Shown: positions 11,863 to 23,890 of the stretch, piece after piece | Position numbering within the stretch: the stretch's first letter is position 1 | How the letters are laid out: each line of letters opens with the position of its first letter | Position numbers and translations under genes: made by a program | The notes under the pieces: model-generated | The model's database searches: none | The model's input: the letters and a program-made list of their open reading frames with translations, nothing else | Told to the model about the DNA's origin: nothing | NCBI GenBank assembly: GCA_951213105.1 | Contig: OX578137.1 | Coordinates: 54,544,236-54,608,235 of the forward strand | Direction: 5' to 3' | Length of the DNA: 64,000 bases | Source: Amaurobius ferox | Taxonomy: Eukaryota > Arthropoda > Arachnida > Araneae > Amaurobiidae

Positions 11863-14800
11863 GTAAGATTTAGTGGTAAATATTTTCACTGGTGATCAGT
11901 AAGAAAACCAATAAAGCAATTTGTAACGAAGACTAAAAAGTTTCCATAAGCTTAACTCATTTCAGATATGTGAAAGGATATGCATATAAATACACATATT
12001 AAGGACATAATATCAGAATTAGTAAAAACATTTTTGGTTTGACAAGATGAGGGTCCAGTTATTCGAAAGTTTTAAAATTGGACTTTGTTAAGTAGAGCTT
12101 TTCAGACTTAGTGAATAAATAATAAAAAACGCCCGTATTACGATATAAAATTTTGTAAATACAGCATAAACACAAATATATACTACTCAACCAGTTTCAA
12201 AGACAAAAACAGCCATTTATATGCATTGTATATGCCTTATGTAAGAAGTTTTATATTAAGCTTTTATTACAGCAGTTTTTTAAGTATTTTTTTAGAGATA
12301 AACAGCTTGAAAGTTTTGGGGTTGATAGAATGGGTTGGGATGTTTAAACCCTATTGGTTTAAACCATGGCTCATCGTTTTAAGAAGGAAGTGTCTTCCAG
12401 CCCTAGTCGAGAGGAAAATTTTAATTTCTCTGAAATTTCAACGCATGACGAAAACATTTTTTATATTACAAAAGAATGCGATTACTTAAATCTATTAACA
12501 ACTAAAACGAACGCAGTTGCCAAGGTAGTGAATATGCAAATGTAGTGAATATGGTAAATTGCGTTCGAAGTCACTCAAAATTGTTTAAAAATTTTCTGCA
12601 ATTTATCTTTTATTATAGTAGCATATATTGTCCAGATAAATCGCCAAATTACATGTACGAGTTCTCGAATGCAACCCCTAAAATTTTTCTTTCCAACTCT
12701 TTATGTTTTTTTAAAGATTTTTTCTGGTCATTATAGAAAAAAATATAATCAACTGTTATTGATTTATTTGCAAACGGCATGGTGCAAAATACATATTTTC
12801 TTATGCAGGGCATTTTTTAATTCCATTCTGTCTTACTGTTGTGTTATTTCACGATTGATATCGGTCTTTCATTTTCAGAAAGATTCTAGGGTTTACAATA
12901 CCAAAACGTGTAATGAATATTCATATATTTAACCCAATTCAAATAATTTATAATAGAAGATAAACATGATTAATTTTTGGTGAGTTTCACATGTATCTAA
13001 TTTATCAGCATTTTCAATGTGAAATTAAAATACTTGCACTAAAGACCGTTTTCGACGTTCAGTAAGTATAATAATGCCAAGTAGAAATCAATGTAAGACT
13101 ATAATAACTATGTACTTTTTGTTAAATAGAATACTTACATTTATATATCCGTGACGAAATTCTAAAACTATATTTTTCAGACATCATTCTCTATTTCTTC
13201 TTTTTTTTAGCGAAGATGCGAATAATCTTCAAGTGAGGTGTGACGTATTGTCAAAGGAAAACATATACTATAATTCAACTTATTTTTAGATAATAAAGAG
13301 AGCGGATGGAAATTATTTGTTCATCTGGGTGGTTGTCATAAAAACTATATTGGGAATCACAGCTTGTTTCTAAGGCGTGTACTACAAGGAGCATCGTAGG
13401 AAAATATATCTCTCAATAAAAGATTAATAATTTTAATATTCCACTACATCCCAAGTAATATCATACAAATCTGATTGTCCTTGAGTCTGGGTTCACACAT
13501 ACGTATATTGCATTTTCATTGCACGGTTAGACACACCATAAACACATATACAAAAAGCAGCGGTATCTCTAAAAATAGTTGAATTGTGTTCTAACCTTGA
13601 CAAAATATGTGAATCAAACAAAAACTCGATTTGGAATACTCGACTCCTCACTAACAATGTTTTTTCTGCACATTACGTATTAAAAAGAATGCAAAAATGA
13701 AATTAGGATCTTAAAATCTACGAAGACCAAAGGAAATCATTTATTTTATGTATAATTAACTTTTAAACTAATATCGGTACTTATAGAGTGTACATAAAAA
13801 TATTACACTTTTAGTTTTACGAATTTATACTCTGTGGGGGGATAGCATACTGTTATCTGTTACGAAAGCTAAAATATTATACACAAGAAAATGCTGTTTA
13901 ATCCAATTATAAAAATAAAATATTAAATATTAAAATTTTCGATTACGTAGCAATCGTATACAAAATATGCTCTCAGTTTATCCACTCACGATTTTTAAAC
14001 TGAGAATTTTGACCCACTTCACCTATGGATAGATGGTGTCAGTGGTGAGGCAAAAACACAAAAAATTAACCCTAAAATAATGGAATTGCACTCGGAGGAC
14101 CAGATTTTTTATCCGGAAGTTGACCACACTATCAGCGTGTCTATCCGGAGTACGAGTGTGGTAAATCTGTGGGTTTAAATGTCCTTCCAGGACGTTGGTG
14201 GCACTGGATAGAGAGTATGGTTCTCCTGTATGTCGACCCTACTGGATTCCGGGCCTACGTGAAGGGCTCAAGTGCATAATAGTATCCGCTACATTTGATG
14301 CACTGATGCAAGGTTGTATGATGAAAAAATGATTCTCTTTTCGACCGCTGTATAGGTGAATGATTAAAAATAAAATGACTGGCCATTTAAAAAGAAAATT
14401 ATTATTTAGAGCAGCCTCTATTTAGCCTTGCATAATCAAAATTCTGGAATCTGCATCCACAGCATCAGACCACCTTAAATTGTTTTTACCTGCCTTCTTC
14501 CGAAATGTTCTTTAAAAACACTGATAGCAGGATGTTGCTCTCCTCTTCTGATAACATGCACTTTCCATTGTAATGTAGAAACGTTTACAATCCTAGTGAT
14601 ATGTACATTTGTTTTCTCATGAAACTTTTGTAAAGTCCTCAGTTCTAAATCGATTTAGCTTAGGGAATTGTTTCAGTTGCTTTTTTGTCAGAAATACATG
14701 CTATAACGCAACATTTTTCTGCTTTTTACAAATTCGAAGAATATATTAGAATTATTTTAATTTCTCAACGATCTTCAATTTCGATAAATATCAGATATCG

Positions 14801-15104
14801 TCCTCATTGTTTTACCGGCTTTAAAAAAAACAAGGATCAATACTTACATACTTAACGACCCACAGAAATGGAGAAAACGTATAAAAATTAAACTAGCTAC
14901 TTAGGACTTTTATCTTACGCTGACACACAACTAAAACTACTGAGTCTTGGTATGAATCCACCATTGGATGATGTGATGGTGACTTGTTCAGTGCGATTAC
15001 TGATATTCCTAATATTACTTCCAAAGCAAAATAAACCTTAACGGTGCATCAATAATATATTTTTAAATTTTATATCTCTAATTCATGTATTTGTTTCTTC
15101 TTAG
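11863..15104 (+). other. Intron or inter-exon region, no features
   Basis: A 3.2-kb AT-rich stretch. I searched it for a short exon that would convert phase 1 (11862) to phase 0 (15105) and found no convincing one. The acceptor-like site at about 13210 followed by a gtgagg donor gives the wrong phase. A moderately GC-richer block at 14010-14290 has no open frame I can support. Confidence 0.55.
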
Positions 15105-15293
15105 CCATATCGACCGGACAGCAGTGACGAAATGGTCTATGCGGATCTTTATGATGACGTTAAGGCGGGCAAGCTCCCGGATCCAAGGATGAAACCCCCT
15201 CTGCCTCCGAAGGGCATCGGAAAGAAGCCAAAAGAACCTCCCTTGCCCCCTAAGACCAAAAAGGGAGGGTTCTTTGATTCCCTCGGCATTTGA
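15105..15293 (+). CDS. Side-like receptor, terminal exon with SH3 and YADL motifs
   Basis: From acceptor gtttcttcttag to TGA at 15291-15293: 62 residues, phase 0 at the start, so it joins 9960 in frame. The order is PYRPDSSDEMVYADLYDDV (a second YADL motif, acidic context), then KPPLPPKG and PPLPPKTKK, then the end FFDSLGI. The two proline blocks match PxxPxK (class II SH3 ligand), and RMKPPLP also matches class I. The last residues L-G-I would fit a class II PDZ ligand. The GC content and codon pattern stand out sharply from the AT-rich flanks. It forms the conserved C-terminus of one isoform. Confidence 0.83.
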   Translation, partial: PYRPDSSDEMVYADLYDDVKAGKLPDPRMKPPLPPKGIGKKPKEPPLPPKTKKGGFFDSLGI

Positions 15294-15627
15294 ACGATGA
15301 ATACACTGCTTCATCTCCGAGCAAACATCCTTCTATGTGATGGCAAGGGGCATAAAATGTTCGAAATAGAACATTTTGTGAAATAACATGGATAAGAAGA
15401 AGAATACTTAAATGCAAACTGTTTGGTGTGGTTACAAAAAGAAACTCTTTTGAAGGATTTCTGAAAATCCTTCATTGCGTCTGAGTACATCTATGTTGTG
15501 TAATGTCTGTCTGAATTTTGTAAGCCAAATGGTTTCGCATTCCACTTACCAGAGTCGTTTTCTAATCAAATCGACCCCATGCGTTTCCAGTACTCAAATC
15601 ACTATGCCATCCCTGCACACAAATAAA
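15294..15627 (+). other. 3' untranslated region
   Basis: This stretch runs from the stop codon to the first clear polyadenylation signal AATAAA (15622-15627). No open frame follows. The true cleavage site is expected within about 30 bp after the signal. Confidence 0.55.
15622..15627 (+). terminator. AATAAA polyadenylation signal
   Basis: Canonical hexamer 329 bp after the TGA at 15291-15293. In such AT-rich DNA the hexamer is common by chance, so its support comes mainly from position. Confidence 0.45.
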
Positions 15628-16616
15628 ATATAAGCATCAAATCAAGATTTTGCTATCTATCCTATCATTATAGCTTTGAATTAGATATCAGGAGTAGTGG
15701 AAACGTCATATGCGGTCGTATTCAGTAATAGGAAGAAAATAGCTTTGAGTTTGATTCACAAGTTTGTATCATAGAATTTCGAGATTATTTTCCCTAAATA
15801 TGTAAGGTGTGATGGATGGGTGATAGAAGCAATAGTGGTGTTAGAAGCTGGACTTCTTGAATTTGTAAGGGTCGTATTTGTACGTAAGGACATAGTCGTG
15901 ACTGGACATCACGGTTGTTTGATTTTGATACATAACTTTTTGGTTTTATGGATTTTTACACTTTGCGCTGTATACTTATATTTATTATTTGTATTATATT
16001 ACTGCTGATCAAATGAATACTTCAAAGATCGTGTCTCAAGGATGGGGAATACATAAAACTAAATTTTTAAAATTACAGAACATTTTTAAATTAAAAACAA
16101 CATTTTTTAAATTTAATCAAAAATACATTTTATGTCAATTTTGCTTTCATACTGATTTCATTAAATGCATCACTTATAATCTGTACACTTTCAACTGAGT
16201 TTTAACATGAAGCCGTATTTTGCATTAATTATGTTTTATTTATACAGAGGGAATGCTATATTTTAAATAATATAACAACAAGTTTCTGGATTACAACTGA
16301 ATATGTATCTTTGGTCAAATAAAATTAAATTATTTTAAAATAATTTCTCTTACATAAAGTGTTTTAATAATTAAAGACGTTTGCATCCAAAAACGAATTG
16401 CTATAAAATATATGGGAGGTCTATAACTAAAATGTCACAATATTTGAATATTAATTACATCTCTATATTTATTTATTAATTTATTAAAACAAATCAAAAT
16501 GCGAATTATACCAAGCTTATACTTATCACCGTCTATACTTTCATAAATGGTGAAAAATTTAAATGGATGAAATCATGGTTTCAAATTCAAAGCTATTTTT
16601 TCTCATTTTTTTTACA

Positions 16617-16650
16617 GAAAACAAACCTGGAAACAGATCGCGAAACTGTT
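16617..16650 (+). CDS. Weak candidate alternative terminal exon
   Basis: A good polypyrimidine tract and acceptor (attttttttacag) are followed by a short frame. Read in phase 1 it gives 11 residues and a TGA; read in phase 0 it gives 18 residues including NLETDRETVELL and a TAA at about 16671. Either phase could be served by an upstream receptor exon. The evidence is only the acceptor, so this may be chance. Confidence 0.15.
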
Positions 16651-18078
16651 GAATTACTGCTCGTTTTGTTTTAAATTATTTATTTAATTTTAATCTAAAA
16701 TACTATACTGTATATGATTAAAAGTATTAGTGCTGTTGTAAATGAGCTGCAAATGATGCTAGCTGCAACTCTTGCCGATACTTTTAAGAGGAGCTTATTG
16801 ATTTCGTAAAGAGACACTTGTCCGTTGTACATATCATGTAGATTCTTTCCGAGATGAAAATCAGACAAAACATTCAAAGTTCTTAAAATTTTGAATAGTA
16901 TCTGTAACTAATTTCACCATTGAGAGGTATCCAATATATGCACCATCAAGCCATCAAGCTACAATAAGACAGGGAACATGTTTTGCACGTTAATAATTTA
17001 AATTTTGATTTTGTTATTTATAGTTAAAAAAAATTGAAAAGTTTTACTGAAAAATGTCAACACAAAATTTGCATGTGGTATTTTGAAATTAAATATTTTC
17101 GTATGTCTCCATGTTTAAAGTTCGATGTTGAGTTACTATCCCATAAACGTGCAGACAAATGTATATATGATCAACTTTATGTATATTGTTCTTTTGTCAT
17201 AGAAGAAATTTATGCATACGCATGGATTATAAATACATATATATGCTTATCTAATATGCATTTATAGAATATTTATGTTAGACAACCATACAACTTTATA
17301 TACTATTCTTAATATTAAATTATTTTCAAACGTCCATATTAACATAATTTTAAAAAATTAAATGTTTAAATTGTGAAAATTCTTCAATATATTTATTACA
17401 ATATATGTAAACTCAGTTGCACTTTCTTAAAATATGATAGATTTGCTTATATCTAAAAATATTTCAAACATTAAATATTTGTTACGTATATATAGCAAAA
17501 CTTATATTTAAATATACAAGTTTGTTTCATAATTGAAAATAAATTTCCATCTATATTAATCCTATACCATAAATTATTAAAATGCAGTATACAGATACTA
17601 TATATGAAGAAATGAAAAGTGTTTATTGTAGAATTTGTAATAGCCTTACTATATTATAAAAAATATATAATTATATAAATTATGATAAATATGTACACAA
17701 TTGAGTCTATCCAACCATTTGTTAATCTAATCCTAATTTTCATGAAGTGTGAATATTAATTGAATTATTTATTTATTTTTTATTATACATTCTTATATAT
17801 ATACAATGATTCAAAAAATATAATGTCCCTGTAATAAAATAAATTCCGTTATGCTTGTATATTAGAGCATTAACCATGTTTTCTATCAATTCAAAATTAA
17901 TATTATTATTTTCAGTCAGCTAAGTGGCGATAAACTACGAAAGATTAACATGCTCCTATCTACACAAAAATAACCCCATCCCCATTTGAATAAAATCTGT
18001 TATAACTCTTTGTAAAAGTCTGAGTATTTCAGTTAAAGGCAACTTACTGATCAAATGTAAAAACTACTATCATAATGC

Positions 18079-18193
18079 AGGTGTAAAACACACCGTAATA
18101 CTAGTATAAAACACACCGTAATATTGGTGTAAAACACACCATAATACTGGTATAAAACACACCGTAATACCGGTGTAAAACACACCGTAAAAC
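18079..18193. repeat. Minisatellite, 23-bp unit with internal dyad
   Basis: Five tandem copies of a unit like GGTGTAAAACACACCGTAAT. Each copy carries the inverted words GGTGT and ACACC, so each unit can fold into a small hairpin. Copies differ mainly at G/A in the GGTGT arm. Confidence 0.85.
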
Positions 18194-20767
18194 ACTTTTA
18201 AAATGCTTAAAATACATTTTATAACATGAATCAAAATGTGTATGAATAATACTAGTGAATAATACTATTGAATGAGTTTCGAATTTTTAAAAAGTACAGA
18301 CGCGTTATTGATTTATGTGACTGTATATCAGTATATCAGTAAAAGCAATTTTCTATTTTCTACTACTATTATTATAATTTTAAAAAATTAATATTTATTC
18401 TTTTAAAATTTCTTTACGACCAATCTACCTCATCCGTTGTCATATATTGCATAGTAATTAATGCATTTGGTAGTAAAATATCCCCTGACCAGTTCCTGAA
18501 TTCATGATAGAAACAGTACTCTCCGATTAATAACCATTCGAATATCATAACTCTGCATGCGAGAAATTGCCGTCTCAAATTAGTTTCCTTTTGAAAAGCC
18601 AAGCAACATTTAACTCACTTACACTGACTTGTAATTTATGTGACGCTCACTTAGAGGATCGGCCTTTTTTTACATGTAAGTATTGAATCGTACTTTAAAA
18701 AACTGTATTAGGATTCAGCAAAATGTTTGTGGCACTTGTCGAGTTTTTTATATCAACAAAAAAAACCCGCTTGCAACTAATTTTAAGGCATTTATCTAAG
18801 ATTTGCGTGTTAATATATATGTTTCAATACAACAGGCAAAATCTCATGTGAAAGTAAAAATAAAATGATCAAGAACTTTGTTACTTCTTTTAATTTATTT
18901 TATTAAGCTGTTTTTTATGTCATTTTTCCTACAGTAAGGAGTTACTTGCACTGACATTGTATTCAGACATTTCCGTGTGCAAGTGCTGTCATTTGACTTG
19001 CCACTTTTAGGTTTGTTTGCATTGAATATATATGTCTATGCGAGCGCCATGATAGTATATTTATTATAATGATATTTATAATGGTGGAGCAACTAATTAA
19101 TATGCTTATTTCGGCAAACCACTTGAATCTATTTCGGCAAATAGTCATCATAATCAAATCCTAACTGTAACTGTCACTTAGCTGGTTGAACAGTAAAATT
19201 TTTCTTAGAAATATAAAATGGCATTATAAAATTATGTATCATGGGACTTGTATTTAACCTGTATTTTGGTAAACATGTTATTATGTTTAATATACTTTGA
19301 AATAATGTTAAGTAATCTGACAAGTTATTTACATGCAAAAATATATTTACTTAAATCTCGTGGTTGGATGCCTCAACATCTATATGCTCATTAATGTACA
19401 GAATGTGAATTATACGCGAACTAAGAATTAGAGATTCAGAGTTGCTTAGCGAAAGATACATGATGGCCTAATATATTTTCAAAGAAGCTATTTCACTGAC
19501 ATTTTTATCATGCCCTGCAAGTGAATTGCGGGAAATACTCCAACTCTGAGCCTTATTTTCTATAAATATTGATGACTATAATTAGAGCAAAGAAACGGAC
19601 GTATACTATACACATTTGAGACAAAACTTCTGATAAATGTGCTCTTAAGTACTTGTCTTATAGCAAACATTTTATACTCAAATTTAAATAAGTACTATTT
19701 AAGATTTTTAAATATTTAGTATTAGAACTTGTATTATGGTACCAAAGCAATTCTCAATACTTCATAAAAATGTTTTTCTTTTTTATACATTTGAAATTTA
19801 AAAGTAAAATACATTTTTATAATACTGGAGTTTGAATCAATGTTTTATTATTCCATGCGCATTTAAGTTATGAGAAGTCGAAGCATACTGTTTTGCTTTT
19901 ACATTATCAAGTCGAATATTTTAGTGCAAAAATAATCAGTGCTTATTTATTTAGGTTAATAATCTTATTTGAAAAGTGTTCTTGAAATTCTTATGGAAAG
20001 ACAAAATATATGCAAAAAATTTATTATGGTCCCCCATAAATGTCAAAATCGTTATAAATTTGTTTCTTCTATTAAAACAAATAGTTCAAATTTTCAATTT
20101 TTTTTTCTAGTTTTATAGTTAGCTATACATTTTTTAATAAATCAATAATTTGGTATGTTACATGTAGTATTTTGTTAAACTCTCAAAATACAACTTACAA
20201 AGATCATGGATTGAGAAAATCCGAACTCTAATTTCCGATTAAATTTTCGAAACAGCTTGAAGACTACTTATCACCGTGTATTTGTTTTGATATATTACTT
20301 TGATCTAACATTTTTACATTAAAACTTATTTTATAAAAAAAAGACATGTTTTATACATAGCAGAGATTGAAAGAAAGTACATTATAAATTGAATATATAC
20401 AAAAGTGCTCTGTGATATGCCATAAAATTATTTGTTATACTTGTTATTTTCGTTTTTTGTTTGTAGTTACTTGACATATTTTACTTCTGGCATGCGCCAA
20501 AGGATTGTTACGCAATTTTTAGGGACGAAATGTTTTACCTCTGTATTGAACTGCCCTGAATGATTATTAGTGAAAGTTTAGATGAAAAATAAAACATTAG
20601 CTCCATTTCATGTTTGTGTGTGCTTATTCCAAAATATACATTCCAGATCATTAAATATTCATCCACACTACACTAAGTAAGAAAAAATGCACGATAAAAT
20701 ACATATCTGCATTTCTGTGTTCTTCACTTCATGTGGTATATATCTTTTTTTTTTTGCTTCGACGCAG

Positions 20768-20919
20768 ACCGCCTGAAGCACTCGATAGTGAAAGGTATCT
20801 GTTTGGACGGCCGGGAAGTTTCATCAAATTTGGACGGAAGACCCTGTGGGGACGGCATCCACAGGGATCGTGCCACCCTGTCCAACCACCATCAAAGTCT
20901 TACGGACCCATATATTTAA
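20768..20919 (+). CDS. Candidate alternative terminal exon (phase 1)
   Basis: A pyrimidine run and acceptor (gcttcgacgcag) precede a GC-richer open segment. Two frames are open. Read from phase 1, as exon 11862 would require, it gives DRLKHSIVKG... ending LTDPYI and TAA at 20917-20919. Read from phase 2 it gives RPPEALDSERYLFGRPG... to a stop at 20937-20939. The base composition differs from the flanks, which suggests former or present coding. I cannot decide the frame without transcripts. It could equally be a transposon-derived segment, because tRNA-like repeats follow directly. Confidence 0.35.
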
Positions 20920-20944
20920 TGTGTTCTTACTTCGCGTGAACACG

Positions 20945-21165
20945 GGGACAGTTTGAGTCAAGCCAGGGAATCAAATTGCGTTATAACCACTGGGTTACCC
21001 CAGTCCAGTCCTCTAATGTTGATGATTTTGTCTTTACCTCAACCAGCGTGTAAGGAACTTTTCTTTCCCATCCGGGAATCAGTTTGGACAGAGCCGGGAA
21101 ATGAACTTTGGTTGTCCGAGTGTATTCTTGCTCGCACTGGGTTGCTCCACCCCATTGTGATATAT
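20945..21165 (-). repeat. tRNA-like (SINE-type) tandem pair
   Basis: On the minus strand two tRNA-like blocks follow each other. The first (about 21155-21085) contains CAACCCAGTGCGAGC, like a Pol III A box region, and AAAGTTCATTTCCCGGCTC, like a B box and T-arm. The second (about 21005-20950) contains TAACCCAGTGGTTATAACG and TTTGATTCCCTGGC. Both share CCCAGTG and a following CTGTCC-type tail. Neither folds into an intact tRNA by inspection, so a decayed tRNA-derived SINE is the likeliest reading. Confidence 0.4.
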
Positions 21166-21513
21166 ATCAAAGTTGTCAGGAATATGACTATTTATACCTA
21201 CATTAAGAAGTCAATTCATATTCCTGCTTCTTCTGCATAAACGATATAATATGCGCCAAATTATACGTTGAGAGGAATCTGGCTTGAGATTCAGATTATC
21301 TGTAATTGAGCAAACTATTGCACTTCTTTTGGAAGGACTTAACACATGTTTGAACCAAAAAGTGTTGAACAAATTAGTTTTTCTCCTTGCATCCAGTAGC
21401 CGATGTTATTCTTTGGTTGATTTCAGCGTCCCCTTTTTATACCGACTCAAAGATCTAGCATCAGCAATGCCTGTGTGATAGCTGCTTTGTATTAAAGGGA
21501 CTGGTGGTCATAA

Positions 21514-21980
21514 TGCACTGCTCACACCTGAAATAGCAACACTATAAAATTGTAGGTGTAACTGTATTTAAATAAGGCAATGGAAAGAACAAGGTGAGAT
21601 ATGCAAATGATCACAGTTTCCTTACGCATGGTGACGTAACACCTTGCCGAGCAGCATAAAAGCTTCAATTGAAGGAGGAGCGGTATCACAGCTAAATTGA
21701 AGGTTTCAACTTATAAAAATCATCACAGTATACCAAGAGTACGCCCCGACGTACCGTATATGTTCAGTTGACGTCAGCGGAACGGCAACAAATCATTGTT
21801 TTACATGAGGGCGGAATGAGCCTTCGAAGGATCGCTGAACTATTGGGTCGTGATGTGAACAGAGTTCAACGACGTGTGTTACGGTTCGTGAGACACAACG
21901 AAGCGGCACCAAGATAAGGTAGTGTAGCTCATAGGTGTATCACAACACATGAAGATTGTGTCATCAACTTATAAAATCTT
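21514..21980 (+). mobile_element. Tc1-like transposon, 5' fragment
   Basis: The left terminus begins at 21516 with CACTGCTCACACCTGAAATA, next to TG (a decayed TA). At about 21740-21905 the + strand encodes the transposase HTH region: LTSAERQQIIVLHEGG, then RRIAELLGRDVNRVQRRV. The frame meets a stop (TAA) soon after. The rest of the element is missing. The terminus closely matches the right end of the fragment at 39730-40400, so both derive from one family. Confidence 0.75.
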
Positions 21981-22197
21981 ATAAAAATCAACTTAAATCA
22001 TCACAGTATATGAAGATACCCAGCCATAATACAATAGCATGGTTCTCATCCACGATCGTCCTGTTTACATATTAAAGTAGAATGATTTTTACAGGTACGT
22101 CCAACACGGTACATTTGGGAAAAATATTATTGTGAATGACAAAATTGTTGGGAAAAAACACTATAAATTTGAATATGCAAAAGCGAATAACTAGAGG

Positions 22198-22320
22198 ATA
22201 ATTTAGAAAAAGAATTTCATAATAAAATTTAGAAAAATAATTCCATAATAAAATTTATAAAAATAATTTCATAATAAAATTTAGAAAAAGAATTTCATAT
22301 TAAAATTTAGAAAGAAAAAA
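22198..22320. repeat. AT-rich tandem repeat, 26-bp unit
   Basis: About four to five copies of a unit like AATTTAGAAAAAGAATTTCA followed by TAATAA. It precedes a long A-rich, low-complexity stretch to 22600. Confidence 0.7.
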
Positions 22321-22689
22321 GATAAAAAAATAAAAATTAATAATTATATAAATAATGAAAGTGAAAAAAGATCGTTGTTTAGAAAAATTTAGAATATAAA
22401 ATTGAAATAAGAGGAAAAATTTAGAGAGATAGAAGGATCAAATTAAAAAAGTTAGATAACTTTTTTTCTTCTTTTTTCTCCCATACCAAAACATCAAAAA
22501 AGGCGAAAACAAGTAAAAAAAGACAATAAATTGATCGTATTGATCATAGAAAACAATAAATTGACCATATTGATCATAGAAAATTTAAAACAGTGCGCGA
22601 AATAAACTTAAGAAACTTTATCGGAAATAGATTGGGCGACAATAATATATTTTTTTATTTTATTTACAGAAGTTGGTTTGAAACAAATG

Positions 22690-23570
22690 AACTTAAACTA
22701 ATTTGGTTTATTACAATTTGAAGGTTGAAAGAGGTGAAATTTTGTCGTAAAAGGGCAATTAAAAATATAGTGATCAACATTCCAGTTGAAATTACAAGTA
22801 CAGGTCGAGGTGGATTTGATTTTAAAAAATAATAAATAGCCTAAAAAGGGACCATGCCAAGTGAGAAAGTCAATTAAGAATTTATTATATATAAGGGAAT
22901 GCGTATTGAAAGAATGGATGCGGGCGGGATCATGATTACGGGGAGAACGATAGTCATTAAGATAATTTTGCCAAAGATTCAAAATATTATTTTTGTAAGT
23001 TTTAACAAGTAGGGAGTAGGGATATGGAATAAAATATTTCTCATTAGAAGTTTTGGCAAGTTTAGCATGTTTATCAGCAGTTTTGTTTCCAAAATTATTA
23101 TTATGAGCTTTTACCCAAGAAATATTAAGCAAGTGTTTATGAAGTAAGACTTTGGATTTGATAGTATGAAGAAAATTAGATTTATTTTTTGTTGAGTTTA
23201 AGGCTGTAATTGAAGATAAACTATCAGAGCAAATATTAATTTTCAGGTTATTAGAAGAGGCTCAATCAATGGCATAAGAGATTACAGAGAGTTTGGATTG
23301 GAATATTGTATTAGTGTCACCAATTTTATGAGATATAACTTCTGTCAAAACATCATGTTGGAAGATGCAAATGGCAAAGCCGGTTTTACTATTAATTTTA
23401 GAACCATCAGTAAAAGTATTAAAATCTGAGAACTTCTTATCAACTATATTAATTAGATTATCAGGGCGAACAAAGGGATGGGTTTTAGAAAAAGGGATGA
23501 AAAAGTCAAAATCAGAAGGGGGAGGGATAGAGTTAGAAGGAAATAAATTTATTTTATGTTTCCAAAACAT
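22690..23570 (-). pseudogene. Non-LTR retrotransposon fragment: RNase H and C-terminus
   Basis: The minus strand carries a near-continuous frame from about 23570 to 22698. It begins with a Pro-rich linker (NSIPPPSDFDF), then a type I RNase H domain: FTDGSKIN (first catalytic Asp), QSKLSVISYAID (the catalytic Glu of the usual AEL/SEL motif is Lys here), ICSDSLSS (Asp) and WVKAHNNNFGNKTADKHAK. A Cys/His segment, CTCNFNWNVDHYIFNC, follows. One in-frame TGA lies at about 23262, where family members commonly have Trp. The reverse transcriptase is missing upstream. The copy is dead: 5' truncated, one stop and E-to-K. Confidence 0.82.
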
Positions 23571-23890
23571 CCCAAGTAGCACCGGCACGTTCAGAGCACA
23601 TACAGATTTAGTACTACGAAATCGTTCCGATCACGTATTACGGGCACGTACACAGTACATACTATGGGTACTTACAGAACACGGTCTAGCAGCACATGCC
23701 GAATGTCGTCTACATGTCACGGCAAAACACCGTCGTATAGTACGTACAGAATTGGTGCTATAACACAGCTTTTTCACGTGGTATAGCACGTCGAATACTA
23801 TTATTCTGAGAACTTTTATAGTACCATAGATATGCACGTGTTTCTAAAGCAATTTGATAACGTTATATAGCACGTCAAATAAGCGTGTTA
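23571..23890. repeat. ACGT-rich degenerate repeat with CCCAAGTAGCACCGG edge
   Basis: The retrotransposon fragment ends abruptly at TCCCAAGTAGCACCGGCACG. It is followed by about 320 bp in which words such as TATAGCACGTC, GGCACGTA and AGTACGTAC recur. The same edge word occurs in the opposite orientation at 39458-39483, again touching a copy of the same retrotransposon. The repeat is GC-richer than its flanks. A 68-codon minus-strand open frame across it has no recognisable domain. Confidence 0.6.

Larger units (their letters stand above)
15628..20767. other. Long AT-rich stretch with few features
   Basis: Five kilobases of AT-rich sequence to the right of the 15293 stop. It contains the 23-bp minisatellite near 18.1 kb and one acceptor-like site at 16617 with a short open frame. 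No transposon termini or transposase remnants are recognised. Several open frames of 60-77 codons occur but are expected by chance in DNA this AT-rich. Confidence 0.55.

Noticed and set aside
13195..13240. Possible micro-exon bridging 11862 and 15105
   Set aside because: The acceptor-like T-tract and gtgagg donor give a segment whose phase does not restore the 15105 frame.
18061..18195. CRISPR-like regular repeats
   Set aside because: The 23-bp units are directly adjacent without unique spacers; this is a minisatellite in a eukaryotic genome.
23365..23763. 132-codon + strand open frame
   Set aside because: It spans the RNase H fragment in antisense and then runs into the ACGT-rich repeat. 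No protein motif supports it.
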